Below are positions 16,001 to 26,610 of a DNA stretch of 64,000 bases, one piece after another. The notes below the pieces were generated by a model, which searched no databases, was not told the DNA's origin, and saw only the letters and a program-made list of their open reading frames with translations. The translations under genes were made by a program, and so were the position numbers. Position 1 is the stretch's first letter. The number at the start of each line of letters is the position of its first letter. Source of the DNA: Zunongwangia pacifica (GTDB lineage Bacteria > Bacteroidota > Bacteroidia > Flavobacteriales > Flavobacteriaceae); contig NZ_JAKHSK010000008.1 in assembly GCF_023499215.1 (NCBI RefSeq), positions 1-64,000 on the forward strand. Direction: 5' to 3'.

Positions 16001-17365
16001 ATGAATTCAAAGCGCAGCAAATATCTAAACTCTTATACGGAAGCCGCCCCTCTGGCGGTTTTTCGTTTGTTATTTGGGCTTATGATGTTTGCGAGTATTG
16101 TTCGATTTTGGTGGAATGGCTGGATTGAAAAGTTATATATTCTTCCGAAGTTTCATTTTTCCTATTACGGTTTTGAGTGGGTAAAACCTCTAGGAAATTT
16201 CACTTACCTTATTTTTACGATCTGCGGAATTGCGGCCTTATTTGTTGCCGCAGGTTACAAATATCGATTGGCGATCATCACTTTTTTCCTGAGTTTTACC
16301 TATATCGAACTGATGGATAAAACCACCTACCTGAATCACTATTATTTTATCAGTGTACTGAGTTTTTTGATGATATTTCTACCTGCCGGAGCCTATTTTT
16401 CTATCGATGCGATTAATGATCCTAAAAAAGGATTTCAAAAAATCCCATGCTGGTGCGTCGATTCGATTAAATTAATGCTGGGAATTGTCTATTTCTATGC
16501 AGGTCTGGCAAAAATTAATTCCGACTGGCTTTTTAGGGCAATGCCATTAAAAATCTGGCTGCCTTCCAAATACGATTTGCCATTTTTGGGAGATTTGATG
16601 CAACAGGAATGGGTGCATTATGCCTTTAGCTGGAGTGGCATGTTGTATGACCTGTCCATTCCGTTTTTATTACTTTGGAAAAGAACCCGACTTTTTGCTT
16701 TTGCCTTAGTGGTGATTTTTCATGTGCTAACGCGAGTGTTATTTCCAATTGGGATGTTTCCGTATATCATGATCGTGAGTGCCATGATCTTTTTTAGTCC
16801 GCAGTTTCATCATAAAATCTTGAAAAAGCTGGCAGATTGGTTCAAGATCGATATATCCATATTTGATAATAACCGACGGTATTTTTTGAAACCAAAAACA
16901 AGAAAAATATTGACTGGAATTATTAGTGTTTTTTTTGTGATCCAATTGCTTTTCCCGTGGCGGTATTTGTTATATCCCGGGGAATTATTTTGGACTGAAG
17001 AAGGTTTTCGATTTTCCTGGCGGGTGATGCTCATGGAAAAAGCCGGTTACGCGCAATTTAAGATTGTAGACGGAAAAACGGGCAAACGATTTTATGTAGA
17101 TAATTCCGATTTTTTGACCCCTTTCCAGGAAAAACAAATGAGCTTTCAGCCCGATTTTATCCTGGAATACGCGCATTATCTTGCTAATCATTTTAAAAAA
17201 GACGGTCACCAGAATATCGAAGTGTATGTAGAAAATTATGTGGCGCTAAATGGCAGAGCTAGTGATCCTTACATTTCTCCCAAAACGAATTTGCTTAATT
17301 TTACCGACTCTTTTAAACATAAAACATTCATTTTACCCTTCAAAGATGAAATTAAAGGTCTTTAG
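16001..17365 (+). CDS. HTTM-domain membrane protein, vitamin K-dependent gamma-carboxylase-like
   Basis: 454 residues. About eight membrane helices in residues 15-320 form the HTTM domain, followed by a soluble tail (about 325-454). The HTTM domain is shared with animal gamma-glutamyl carboxylase. Two residues matching its catalytic core are visible: His113 in TTYLNHYYF (human His160 region) and Lys171 in YFYAGLAKINSDW (human GVKKLDADW, Lys218). The second lysine of the human pair is the one kept. Bacterial homologues mostly have unknown roles. It is encoded between an imelysin-like lipoprotein and a TonB receptor, 9 bp after the first and overlapping the second by 20 bp, so it belongs to their operon. 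Confidence 0.82.
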   Translation: MNSKRSKYLNSYTEAAPLAVFRLLFGLMMFASIVRFWWNGWIEKLYILPKFHFSYYGFEWVKPLGNFTYLIFTICGIAALFVAAGYKYRLAIITFFLSFTYIELMDKTTYLNHYYFISVLSFLMIFLPAGAYFSIDAINDPKKGFQKIPCWCVDSIKLMLGIVYFYAGLAKINSDWLFRAMPLKIWLPSKYDLPFLGDLMQQEWVHYAFSWSGMLYDLSIPFLLLWKRTRLFAFALVVIFHVLTRVLFPIGMFPYIMIVSAMIFFSPQFHHKILKKLADWFKIDISIFDNNRRYFLKPKTRKILTGIISVFFVIQLLFPWRYLLYPGELFWTEEGFRFSWRVMLMEKAGYAQFKIVDGKTGKRFYVDNSDFLTPFQEKQMSFQPDFILEYAHYLANHFKKDGHQNIEVYVENYVALNGRASDPYISPKTNLLNFTDSFKHKTFILPFKDEIKGL

Positions 17366-19805
17366 TATACTTTTTCAGTGTTCATTTTCAGTTTTCGCCC
17401 AGTTTTCGATTAGCGGAACGGTAACTTCTTTAGAAACCGGAAAACCGATTAAAAACGCCGAGGTTTGGAATAAAAGCCTTGGCATAGTAGCAGTTACAGA
17501 TGCAGATGGGAATTATAATATTACTAATCTGGAAGCCGACTCTTATACATTAGTAGCTTTTGGCCTGGAATACGAGATTATTGAAAAGGAAGTTAGTCTT
17601 TCTTCCAACGCGACGATCGATTTTAAGCTTTCCAGACTCGCAGGAAGCTTATCGGAAGTAGTTTTGAACGCCAGAAGGGAACAACTTTTTTCGCTTCGGA
17701 AATTGAGAAAAGTGGAAGGCACAGCAATCTACGCCGGGAAGAAAAGCGAGGTGGTATTATTAGATAAAGTTTCTGGGAATCTTGCCGCGAATAAAGCCCG
17801 GCAGATTTATAGCGAGGTGGTTGGTTTAAATATTTATGATAATGGCGATGCCGGAATTCAGCTGAATATCGGTGGCCGGGGACTGGATCCCAACCGAACC
17901 CAGAATTTCAATACCCGCCAAAATGGGTATGATATTTCAGCAGATGTTTTGGGATATCCTGAGAGTTATTACACGCCTCCGGCAGAGGCTTTAGAAGAAA
18001 TACAGGTGGTTCGCGGTGCGGCATCTTTACAATACGGCACGCAGTTTGGCGGTTTGCTTAATTTTAAATTTCATCAGCCTTCAGAAAAGAGAATCGAATT
18101 TATTACCCGGCAGTCGATTGGATCGTATGATCTGTTTACCAGTTTTAATAGTCTGAGCGGGACGCTGGGGAAGTTCAGTTATTATACCTATTATAATTAT
18201 AAGGGAGGAAAAGGTTTCCGTCCAAATTCCGAATATGATTCGCATAATGCATTTGCTCACCTTGGATGGCAGTTGAGCGATAAAACAAAATTGAGCTTTG
18301 AATATACGTTTTTAGATTATCTGGCGCAGCAACCGGGAGGTTTAACCGATTATCAGTTTTATGAAAACCCCGATTATAGCAATCGTGAGCGAAACTGGTT
18401 TGATGTGAACTGGAATCTTTTTGCATTAAAACTGGAGCAGGAAATTAGTGAGAAGACCGATTTTAGCCTGAATATTTTTGGCTTGGATGCGTCTAGAAAA
18501 GCGCTTGGTTTTAGGGAAAATCGAGTTTCGATTTCCGATCCGGGGCAGGCGAGGGAATTACTGGTAGACGATTTTAATAACTGGGGAGCAGAAGCCAGGA
18601 TTTTAACCAGGTATCAGCTTTTTGATGAAGAATCGGTTTTACTGCTAGGTTCCAAGTTTTATAAGGCGGACAACAACCAGCAGCAGGGGCCTGGTAGTGA
18701 TGGTTTGGGAGCAGATTTTGATTTTTATAATGAGGAATTTCCAAATTATCAGCGACAATCAACTTTTAAATTCCCGAATCAGAATTTAGCCTTTTTTGGG
18801 GAGAATATTTTCAATATCACCAACGAGTGGTCGGTGACCCCGGGTTTCCGTTTTGAATATATCAATACAAAAGCTGATGGAAGTTACAAGAATATCATTT
18901 TGGATCTGGCCGGTAATCCGTTGCTGGATGAAACGATTAAGGACCGCCAGGATTTCGAAAGAAGTTTTGTATTGCTTGGGGTAGGGAGTAGCTATAGCCT
19001 GGATGCTTCAAACGAAATTTATGCGAATTTTTCACAAAATTATCGATCGGTAACCTTTAATGATATTCGGGTGGTGAATCCAAGTTATCAGGTAGATCCA
19101 AATATCAGTGATGAAGAGGGGTTTACTGCCGATTTGGGAATCCGTGGTAGGCTTGGGGATTTCCTTTCTTACGACGCGAGTATTTTTGGATTAAAATATA
19201 AAGACCGAATTGGGGAAATTCTAAAGGAAGAAGAGCGAGTGAATGCCCAGGGCGAATTGGAAGAAACCGGAAGGCTTGTCCGTTTTCGTGGGAATATTGG
19301 AGACGCGTTTATTTACGGTTTGGAAACATTTGCAGAGTGGAATGTGAGAACTAGTTTATTTCCGCAATTACAGGAGTATCAGTTAAGCATATTTCTAAAC
19401 TCCGCTTTTACAAAATCAGAGTATATCCGGTCTGATGCTAATAATGTAAAAGGAAATCAGGTAGAATTTATCCCAACGGTAAATTTAAAAACCGGGATGA
19501 ATTTTGGTTATAAGAATTTCATTGCAGGGCTTCAGTATTCTTATTTATCAAAACAATATACCGATGCTACAAATGCTCCGCAGGATAAAAATGATCGTGT
19601 AAGAGGAATTGAAGGGAGTGTTCCTGCGTATGGGGTGATGGATCTTTCAGCATCTTATAGCTGGAAGCACTTTAAATTAGAGACAGGTATTAATAATTTG
19701 CTGGATGATACGTATTTCACAAGAAGGGCGACGGGTTATCCGGGACCGGGAATCATTCCGGCTCAGCCACTAACCTGGTATACCACGCTTCAATTTAAAT
19801 TATAA
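17346..19805 (+). CDS. TonB-dependent receptor, FecA-like, with N-terminal carboxypeptidase-regulatory-like domain
   Basis: 819 residues from the ATG at 17346 (MKLKVFSILFQCSFSVFAQ is the signal peptide), which overlaps the HTTM gene by 20 bp. Residues about 20-105 are a CarboxypepD_reg-like beta sandwich (ISGTVTSLETGKPIKNAEVW). The plug follows, with LNIGGRGLDPNRTQNFNTRQ and EEIQVVRGAASLQYGTQFGG, then a 22-strand barrel ending in an aromatic residue cluster, LTWYTTLQFKL. The plug text resembles ferric dicitrate receptors (FecA). It should import a chelated metal across the outer membrane. Last gene of the four-gene operon; no fecIR-type regulator genes are adjacent. Confidence 0.88.
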   Translation: MKLKVFSILFQCSFSVFAQFSISGTVTSLETGKPIKNAEVWNKSLGIVAVTDADGNYNITNLEADSYTLVAFGLEYEIIEKEVSLSSNATIDFKLSRLAGSLSEVVLNARREQLFSLRKLRKVEGTAIYAGKKSEVVLLDKVSGNLAANKARQIYSEVVGLNIYDNGDAGIQLNIGGRGLDPNRTQNFNTRQNGYDISADVLGYPESYYTPPAEALEEIQVVRGAASLQYGTQFGGLLNFKFHQPSEKRIEFITRQSIGSYDLFTSFNSLSGTLGKFSYYTYYNYKGGKGFRPNSEYDSHNAFAHLGWQLSDKTKLSFEYTFLDYLAQQPGGLTDYQFYENPDYSNRERNWFDVNWNLFALKLEQEISEKTDFSLNIFGLDASRKALGFRENRVSISDPGQARELLVDDFNNWGAEARILTRYQLFDEESVLLLGSKFYKADNNQQQGPGSDGLGADFDFYNEEFPNYQRQSTFKFPNQNLAFFGENIFNITNEWSVTPGFRFEYINTKADGSYKNIILDLAGNPLLDETIKDRQDFERSFVLLGVGSSYSLDASNEIYANFSQNYRSVTFNDIRVVNPSYQVDPNISDEEGFTADLGIRGRLGDFLSYDASIFGLKYKDRIGEILKEEERVNAQGELEETGRLVRFRGNIGDAFIYGLETFAEWNVRTSLFPQLQEYQLSIFLNSAFTKSEYIRSDANNVKGNQVEFIPTVNLKTGMNFGYKNFIAGLQYSYLSKQYTDATNAPQDKNDRVRGIEGSVPAYGVMDLSASYSWKHFKLETGINNLLDDTYFTRRATGYPGPGIIPAQPLTWYTTLQFKL

Positions 19806-20005
19806 ACGGGTTGTTATGGCTTAAGGTTTTATCTTTTTCAATAACTTCATACTATAGCCTTTTTTAAATATAGAAGAACACAAATTCTTTACATTAGATT
19901 TGTTAATTTTTTTTATTTAATAACCTAAAAAAAATGTTCAGGTCATTTCATTATTAATAATTTCACATTTCTTCTTATTATTGTGCTAATAATAGATGTT
20001 ACGTT

Positions 20006-21895
20006 TTGCAAATCAAGTTTTTAGGAATTTTCTTTCTTTTTCTTACAAAATTAGCTCTGGCTCAAACAAAATTCTCACAAGAGTCTATAGCCGATTCTGC
20101 ACGCTATTATATAAAAGAAGCTAATGAGTCGATTTTTAACGATTTTGAAATAGCAAAAGAAGAACTTATAAAAGCTAAAAATTTTGTAGACCAGACAGAA
20201 GATGCTGCTTTAAAAGCCGAGGTAGCACGTAAATTTGCTATTGCTTATTATATAAAAGGAGAATATTATAACTCCTTATCTCATTTCCTGGAAGCAGAAG
20301 GCTTGTATAGAAAAGCAGGAGATTGGGTAGGCATAGGTAAATGCTTAAATGGTTTGGGCTTAATCCAACAGGGGATCGATAGGCACAAGGAAGCTATAGA
20401 ATATTTTAAGCAGGCAAGAGATTATTATAATTTATCTAAAGATAAATATGCCTCAACTCCTGCCGTAATTAATTTAGGAATTTCTGAATTACAATCGGGC
20501 GATTTAGATCATGCAAAAGCTACTTTAGATAGTGCGCTAATCATGGCTATAGGTTCGGGTAGAAAAGATATTGAGCATGTAACCCTAAATCATTTAGGGG
20601 ATTTAGCGTACAAAAAAGATCAAATCAATACTGCTTTAACGTATTTTGAAAGGGTAGTAAATGATAGTGTGGAACCAAATAATTGGGAAAAGGCATTCTC
20701 TTATTACGGTTTGGCAAAGGTTGACCTTGCTTTAAATAATCTATATGAAGCTGAGAGATATGGTTTGAAAGCTTTAGATTTTGCTAAAGCCAATGAATCG
20801 TTTTATGAATTAGAGCGAATAACCGGCGTATTGTTTAATATCTATGAAGCCAAAGGAGAGCTGGAAAAGGCGATTCTTATTTCTAAACAAAATAGGGCGT
20901 ATAGGGATTCTCTTTATGATCAAAAGAGAACAAGAGCGATTAACGTTTTAAATTTAGAACAAAAGGAAGCAGATAATCGACGCCTTCGAATCGAGAAGAT
21001 GGAGAAGGATAAGGAGCTTTCTAAAAATAAGCTGATTATTGCAGTACTTCTTACGTTAGGTTTTATTTTAATATTGATTTTATTTTTCTGGGTAAAAAAT
21101 TATCAGCAAAAAGAACAGTTCAGGAAGGCCCTTGAAGAAAAAAACCGACTTATTGTTCAGAAAAATGATATGATTACAGAGCGGAATATTGAGCTGGCAA
21201 AACTCAATAAAAGTAAGGATCGTTTATTTTCTATTTTATCACACGATTTAAAATCACCTATTGGTTCTATACAAAAACTTTTAGAGCTTATAAAATCAGG
21301 AGAGTTTACCCAAAAAGAGCAAGCTGAACTTTTAGATGAGATGTTAAAGCAGGTTTCAGCCACTTCTTCGATGCTTCAAAATTTATTACAATGGGCCAAC
21401 TCCCAATTAGAAGGCTCTAAAGTGTATATGGAAGAAGTAATCTTGCCAAAGCGTGTAAAAGAAATAATGGATGCACATTATCTGGTTGCAAAAGCGAAGA
21501 ACATTAGGATGATACACGAAATACCTTCTAATATGAGTCCGGTTTTCGTTGATAATGGTCATCTGTCCATTATTCTCCATAACTTAATTAGTAACGCAAT
21601 TAAGTTTACCCATCCCGGTAAAGAAATAAAAATTCATTATTCAGAAAATGAAGGATGCGTTCTATTTAAAGTAAAAGATGGAGGTGATGGTATTTCTAAA
21701 GAACGTATAGACCAGATTCAGAATTTTAATACACAGATAATGTCTGAGCTTGGTACCGATATGGAGACGGGAACGGGGATAGGTTTGCTGTTGGTCAAAC
21801 AGTTTTTAATGATGAATAATGCCTATCTTCAAATAAAAAGTTACCTCGGTGAAGGGTCAGAATTTATTATTTGTTTCAGTAAAAATAAGGATTAA
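20006..21895 (+). CDS. Sensor histidine kinase with periplasmic TPR repeats (TTG start)
   Basis: 629 residues. A signal peptide (FLGIFFLFLTKLALAQ) is followed by five or six TPR repeats (about residues 30-310), a coiled-coil stretch, a membrane helix at about 346-368 (LIIAVLLTLGFILILILFFW), a second coil, HisKA with ILSHDLKSPIGSI, and HATPase with NLISNAIKFTHPGKE and the G-loop TGTGIGLLLVKQF. The start is TTG; the nearby ATG at 19996 is out of frame. No response regulator gene is adjacent, so it is an orphan kinase. The TPR array probably senses a protein or peptide in the periplasm. Confidence 0.85.
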   Translation: MQIKFLGIFFLFLTKLALAQTKFSQESIADSARYYIKEANESIFNDFEIAKEELIKAKNFVDQTEDAALKAEVARKFAIAYYIKGEYYNSLSHFLEAEGLYRKAGDWVGIGKCLNGLGLIQQGIDRHKEAIEYFKQARDYYNLSKDKYASTPAVINLGISELQSGDLDHAKATLDSALIMAIGSGRKDIEHVTLNHLGDLAYKKDQINTALTYFERVVNDSVEPNNWEKAFSYYGLAKVDLALNNLYEAERYGLKALDFAKANESFYELERITGVLFNIYEAKGELEKAILISKQNRAYRDSLYDQKRTRAINVLNLEQKEADNRRLRIEKMEKDKELSKNKLIIAVLLTLGFILILILFFWVKNYQQKEQFRKALEEKNRLIVQKNDMITERNIELAKLNKSKDRLFSILSHDLKSPIGSIQKLLELIKSGEFTQKEQAELLDEMLKQVSATSSMLQNLLQWANSQLEGSKVYMEEVILPKRVKEIMDAHYLVAKAKNIRMIHEIPSNMSPVFVDNGHLSIILHNLISNAIKFTHPGKEIKIHYSENEGCVLFKVKDGGDGISKERIDQIQNFNTQIMSELGTDMETGTGIGLLLVKQFLMMNNAYLQIKSYLGEGSEFIICFSKNKD

Positions 21896-23443
<1,548 letters not shown>

Positions 23444-23468
23444 TTTTAGAAGAATCTATATAACTGTA

Positions 23469-23493
23469 AAAGCCCGCAATCGCGGGCTTTTTG
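23469..23493. terminator. Bidirectional terminator between guaB and the OmpH gene
   Basis: Perfect 9-bp arms AAAGCCCGC and GCGGGCTTT with a 4-nt loop, with T residues after and A residues before. It lies between the convergent guaB and OmpH genes and can serve both. Confidence 0.88.
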
Positions 23494-23514
23494 TATTGCG
23501 TGTTTTTGTGCTTT

Positions 23515-24072
23515 TTAATTAGATCCTGCTTTATTACTATCGGCAGATGGTTGGGTAGTATTCACCTCTTCAATCGAAATTCCTAACTTTTCCATTACTT
23601 TTTCAGTAATATCACTTCCTGGTTGAGAGTAAGCCAAAGCCCCACCACCGGCATGAAAAATCTGGGTATAGCCTTCTTCGCTAATAACTTCTTTCATTGC
23701 AGCGTCGATTTTTTGATATAATGGCTGGGTAAGCTCATTACGTTTCATTTGCATCATTACCTGAGAGCGCTGGCGAAATTGTTTAATTTCGTTCTCTAAT
23801 CCAAGAATTTGGTTTTCCCGTTGTTTTTTAATGTCTTCAGTAAAAATAGCCGTACTGTCCTGGTAATTTTTAATAAGACCTTCGTAGGCTTTAATCGCTT
23901 TTTCTACATCTGTTTGTAAAGATTTGTTGTATGCCTGTATGCCTTCATCTACAGTGCTAATTTCAGGCATTTTGGTAATAATGTATTCGGCATCTATCGT
24001 TCCTATCTTACTTTGTGCGTTCGCCGCAATTGCGAAAAATAAAAATGTAATTAATACGCTAAATTTTTTCAT
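23515..24072 (-). CDS. OmpH/Skp-family periplasmic chaperone
   Basis: 185 residues with the signal peptide MKKFSVLITFLFFAIAANAQ. The opening SKIGTIDAEYIITKMPE is the conserved start of Skp/OmpH proteins. A long helical coiled-coil arm (about residues 45-110) follows, then the C-terminal beta strand region (EGYTQIFHAGGGALAYS). Such trimers hold unfolded outer-membrane proteins in the periplasm. It is divergent from the SurA-like foldase genes just upstream, so envelope folding factors cluster here. Confidence 0.85.
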   Translation of the reverse strand: MKKFSVLITFLFFAIAANAQSKIGTIDAEYIITKMPEISTVDEGIQAYNKSLQTDVEKAIKAYEGLIKNYQDSTAIFTEDIKKQRENQILGLENEIKQFRQRSQVMMQMKRNELTQPLYQKIDAAMKEVISEEGYTQIFHAGGGALAYSQPGSDITEKVMEKLGISIEEVNTTQPSADSNKAGSN

Positions 24073-24226
24073 TTTTTATCTCTTGTTTTGCGCAAATATA
24101 ACAGGGAGTATTAATTAAACATAGAATTTTTTAGGAAAATGATACTTTTTGAGTTTGATAAAATGAAATTACACCGCTTTTTTAGACCAAATACAAACAG
24201 TGCTTGATAATCAGTAAGGTTATAGC

Positions 24227-24256
24227 TTGCAGAACCTTTAGGAATTCTTATTTTTG
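24227..24256 (+). promoter_or_regulatory. Promoter of the foldase gene pair
   Basis: TTG at 24227-24229, a 19-bp spacer and TATTTTTG at 24249-24256 give a complete Bacteroidota promoter, about 67 bp before the TTG start at 24323. The rest of the divergent gap 24073-24322 shows no other signal. Confidence 0.65.
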
Positions 24257-24322
24257 CTTCACTTAATAAGAAATTTCAGAAAACAGCGTTTTTACTGAAG
24301 TTGAAAGAATTGTTGACCTGTT

Positions 24323-25183
24323 TTGAAGAAAGTATTTAAGGCAATTTTAATAGGCTTTATAGCGATTTTGGTTATTTCTTGTGATCTTTTTAAATCTCAG
24401 GATGATCGAAAAGTCGTGGTACGGGTAAATAATTCTTATTTATATGAGGAAGATATTAAAAGCCTGGTTGGTGAAGGAACCTCGGCAGAGGATAGTGCCA
24501 TTATTGTAAATAGTTATATTAATCGTTGGGCAACACAACAATTATTGATCGACAGGGCAAAACTGAACCTTCCGGAAGCCAGACAAAAGGAGTTTGATGA
24601 GTTGGTAGAAAATTATAAAAACGAATTGTATACCAATGCCTATACCGAGGCTATCGTTTCAAAAGAAGTGGATTCTGTTTTTTCTGATACTGTTATTTCA
24701 AGGTATTACGAAGAGAACAAAGAGAATTTTAAACTTGGGCAGGATCTTGTGAAACTTAGGTATATAAATTTAGAGGCAAATAATACCAATTTTGATAAAA
24801 TTAAAGACTGGTTTGTTCGTTTTAACGAAGAGGATAAGGTAAAATTGCAGGAAAATGCATTGCAATTTAAAAATTATTCTTTTAACGATTCAGTTTGGAT
24901 AAAAACAGCTACGGTTTACGACAAAGTAACACCATTAGGCGTGGGGGACAGAGCTAAATTGGTACAAAAAGACAAATACATAGAGTTAAAAGATTCGTTA
25001 GAAACCTATTTAATTTATGTAAATGACGCGCTTAAGAAAAACGATCAGGCGCCATTAGAGTATGCAAAACCAACGGTGGAACAGATTTTGCTTAATAAGC
25101 AAAAATTAGAGTTGGTAAAGCAGTTAGAAAAGGATATTACAAAAGATGCAATTAAAAACAATCAATTTGAGATTTACAATTAA
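24323..25183 (+). CDS. SurA_N-like peptidyl-prolyl isomerase lipoprotein (TTG start)
   Basis: 286 residues. The start is TTG at 24323, giving MKKVFKAILIGFIAILVISC, a lipoprotein signal. The mature part is helical, with VVVRVNNSYLYEEDIKSLVG near the start, as in the N-terminal chaperone domains of SurA/PpiC proteins. No complete parvulin domain is visible. Homologues in Flavobacteriia are named peptidyl-prolyl isomerases by position. Its 3' end overlaps the next gene by 38 bp, so the two are translated from one mRNA. A holdase role for outer-membrane proteins is inferred. Confidence 0.7.
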   Translation: MKKVFKAILIGFIAILVISCDLFKSQDDRKVVVRVNNSYLYEEDIKSLVGEGTSAEDSAIIVNSYINRWATQQLLIDRAKLNLPEARQKEFDELVENYKNELYTNAYTEAIVSKEVDSVFSDTVISRYYEENKENFKLGQDLVKLRYINLEANNTNFDKIKDWFVRFNEEDKVKLQENALQFKNYSFNDSVWIKTATVYDKVTPLGVGDRAKLVQKDKYIELKDSLETYLIYVNDALKKNDQAPLEYAKPTVEQILLNKQKLELVKQLEKDITKDAIKNNQFEIYN

Positions 25184-26597
25184 GAGAAGTTTGATGCTGG
25201 CGGCTATACTGCTTGGGTTACATGCAGGAGCACAGGAGATTATTGTTACAGACAGCACTTCGATCCCACTAGAGGAAGAGCTGGCGCAAAGCGAAGCGGT
25301 AACGGCTGAGGAAGGTACTCGAAGAAAAGTAGATGGTATTGCTGCGGTAATTGGGGATTATATTATTCTGGATAGTGATGTTGATTTAACAAGAAAAGAT
25401 ATCCAGTCTCAAGGAGGTAGTACCGCAAATGTGACCGATTGCCAACTGGCAGGCTCTCTAATGGAGAATAAACTTTATGCGCACCAGGCCATTCAGGATA
25501 GTATTATTGTGCCCGATGCACAAATTAATAATTATATCGATCAACAAATTGCCGGTATGGTAAGACAGCTGGGGAGCATGGAAGATGTGCTGGAATTTTA
25601 TAAAAGAGATTCTGAAGCTGAATTTAGAAATGAATTGTTCGAGCTTAACAAACAAAGCCAGCTTGCACAAAAAATGCGACAAAAAATTATAGAGGATATC
25701 GAGGTTACCCCTGAAGAAGTGAGAGCTTACTTTAATAGTATTCCTAAAGATTCCCTTCCTGTTTTTGGAGACGAAGTAGAAATTTCAGAAATCGTGGTAA
25801 AACCTGAAGTTCCTGAGGAAGAAAAGCAAAAAACCATTGACCGTTTAAATCAATTTAGATCAGACGTTTTAGATAACGGCTCTAAATTCGCGACGAAGGC
25901 GATCCTTTATTCCGATGATACAAAAACGGGAGGTGATATTTTAAGTTTGGGAAGAAAAGATGCTTTTGTAAAGGAATTTAAAGATGTGGCTTTCTCTTTA
26001 CGCGAAGGGGAAATAAGTGAACCTTTTGAAACTACATATGGATATCATATTATACAACTGGTTAAAGTAAGAGGTCAGGAAATCGATGTACGCCATATCC
26101 TTTTAATACCCGATGTAAATAATGCAGCAGTAGAAAAGGCGAAGAAGGAGATCGATGGGGTACGGGAGAAAATTGTAAATGGGGAAATCGAATTTGCCCA
26201 GGCCGCCAGAGAAGTTTCAGATAGAGAGGAAACAAAGGCTGATGGTGGTAAAATGAGAAATCCAACTACCGGAGATACCGGTTTCGATCAAAAGAATTTA
26301 CCTCCAAGACTTTACAGTCAGATTTCAGAATTAAAAGACGGTGAGATTTCTTATCGACTTACCGAGCAGGACGAAATGGGGCGCCCTATTTTTAAGATCG
26401 TGAAAATCGATAAAAGGATTCCGCAGCATGTTGCAGATTACGGTACAGATTATATGAAGATTAAAGATCTTGCGCTTCAGGATAAAAGAATTAAAGCGAT
26501 CCAGGAGTGGCAAAAAGAAAAAATCCAGGATACTTACGTTAAAGTTAGTGGAAAATACCGGGATTGTGAGTATACTAGCAACTGGTTAAAAAAATAA
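25146..26597 (+). CDS. SurA-like parvulin peptidyl-prolyl isomerase
   Basis: 483 residues, signal peptide with cleavage after LHAGAQ (around residue 30). The N-terminal chaperone domain starts at IAAVIGDYIILDSDVDL. Two parvulin (rotamase) domains follow: about residues 210-315 (EISEIVVKPEV to EPFETTYGYHIIQLVKVRG) and about 318-425 (DVRHILLIPDV). This SurA layout serves outer-membrane protein folding in the periplasm. The gene starts inside the preceding foldase gene. An alternative start at 25194 (MLAAILLG) would give a shorter signal peptide. Confidence 0.88.
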   Translation: MQLKTINLRFTIKRSLMLAAILLGLHAGAQEIIVTDSTSIPLEEELAQSEAVTAEEGTRRKVDGIAAVIGDYIILDSDVDLTRKDIQSQGGSTANVTDCQLAGSLMENKLYAHQAIQDSIIVPDAQINNYIDQQIAGMVRQLGSMEDVLEFYKRDSEAEFRNELFELNKQSQLAQKMRQKIIEDIEVTPEEVRAYFNSIPKDSLPVFGDEVEISEIVVKPEVPEEEKQKTIDRLNQFRSDVLDNGSKFATKAILYSDDTKTGGDILSLGRKDAFVKEFKDVAFSLREGEISEPFETTYGYHIIQLVKVRGQEIDVRHILLIPDVNNAAVEKAKKEIDGVREKIVNGEIEFAQAAREVSDREETKADGGKMRNPTTGDTGFDQKNLPPRLYSQISELKDGEISYRLTEQDEMGRPIFKIVKIDKRIPQHVADYGTDYMKIKDLALQDKRIKAIQEWQKEKIQDTYVKVSGKYRDCEYTSNWLKK

Positions 26598-26610
26598 AAT
26601 TAATTACTGA

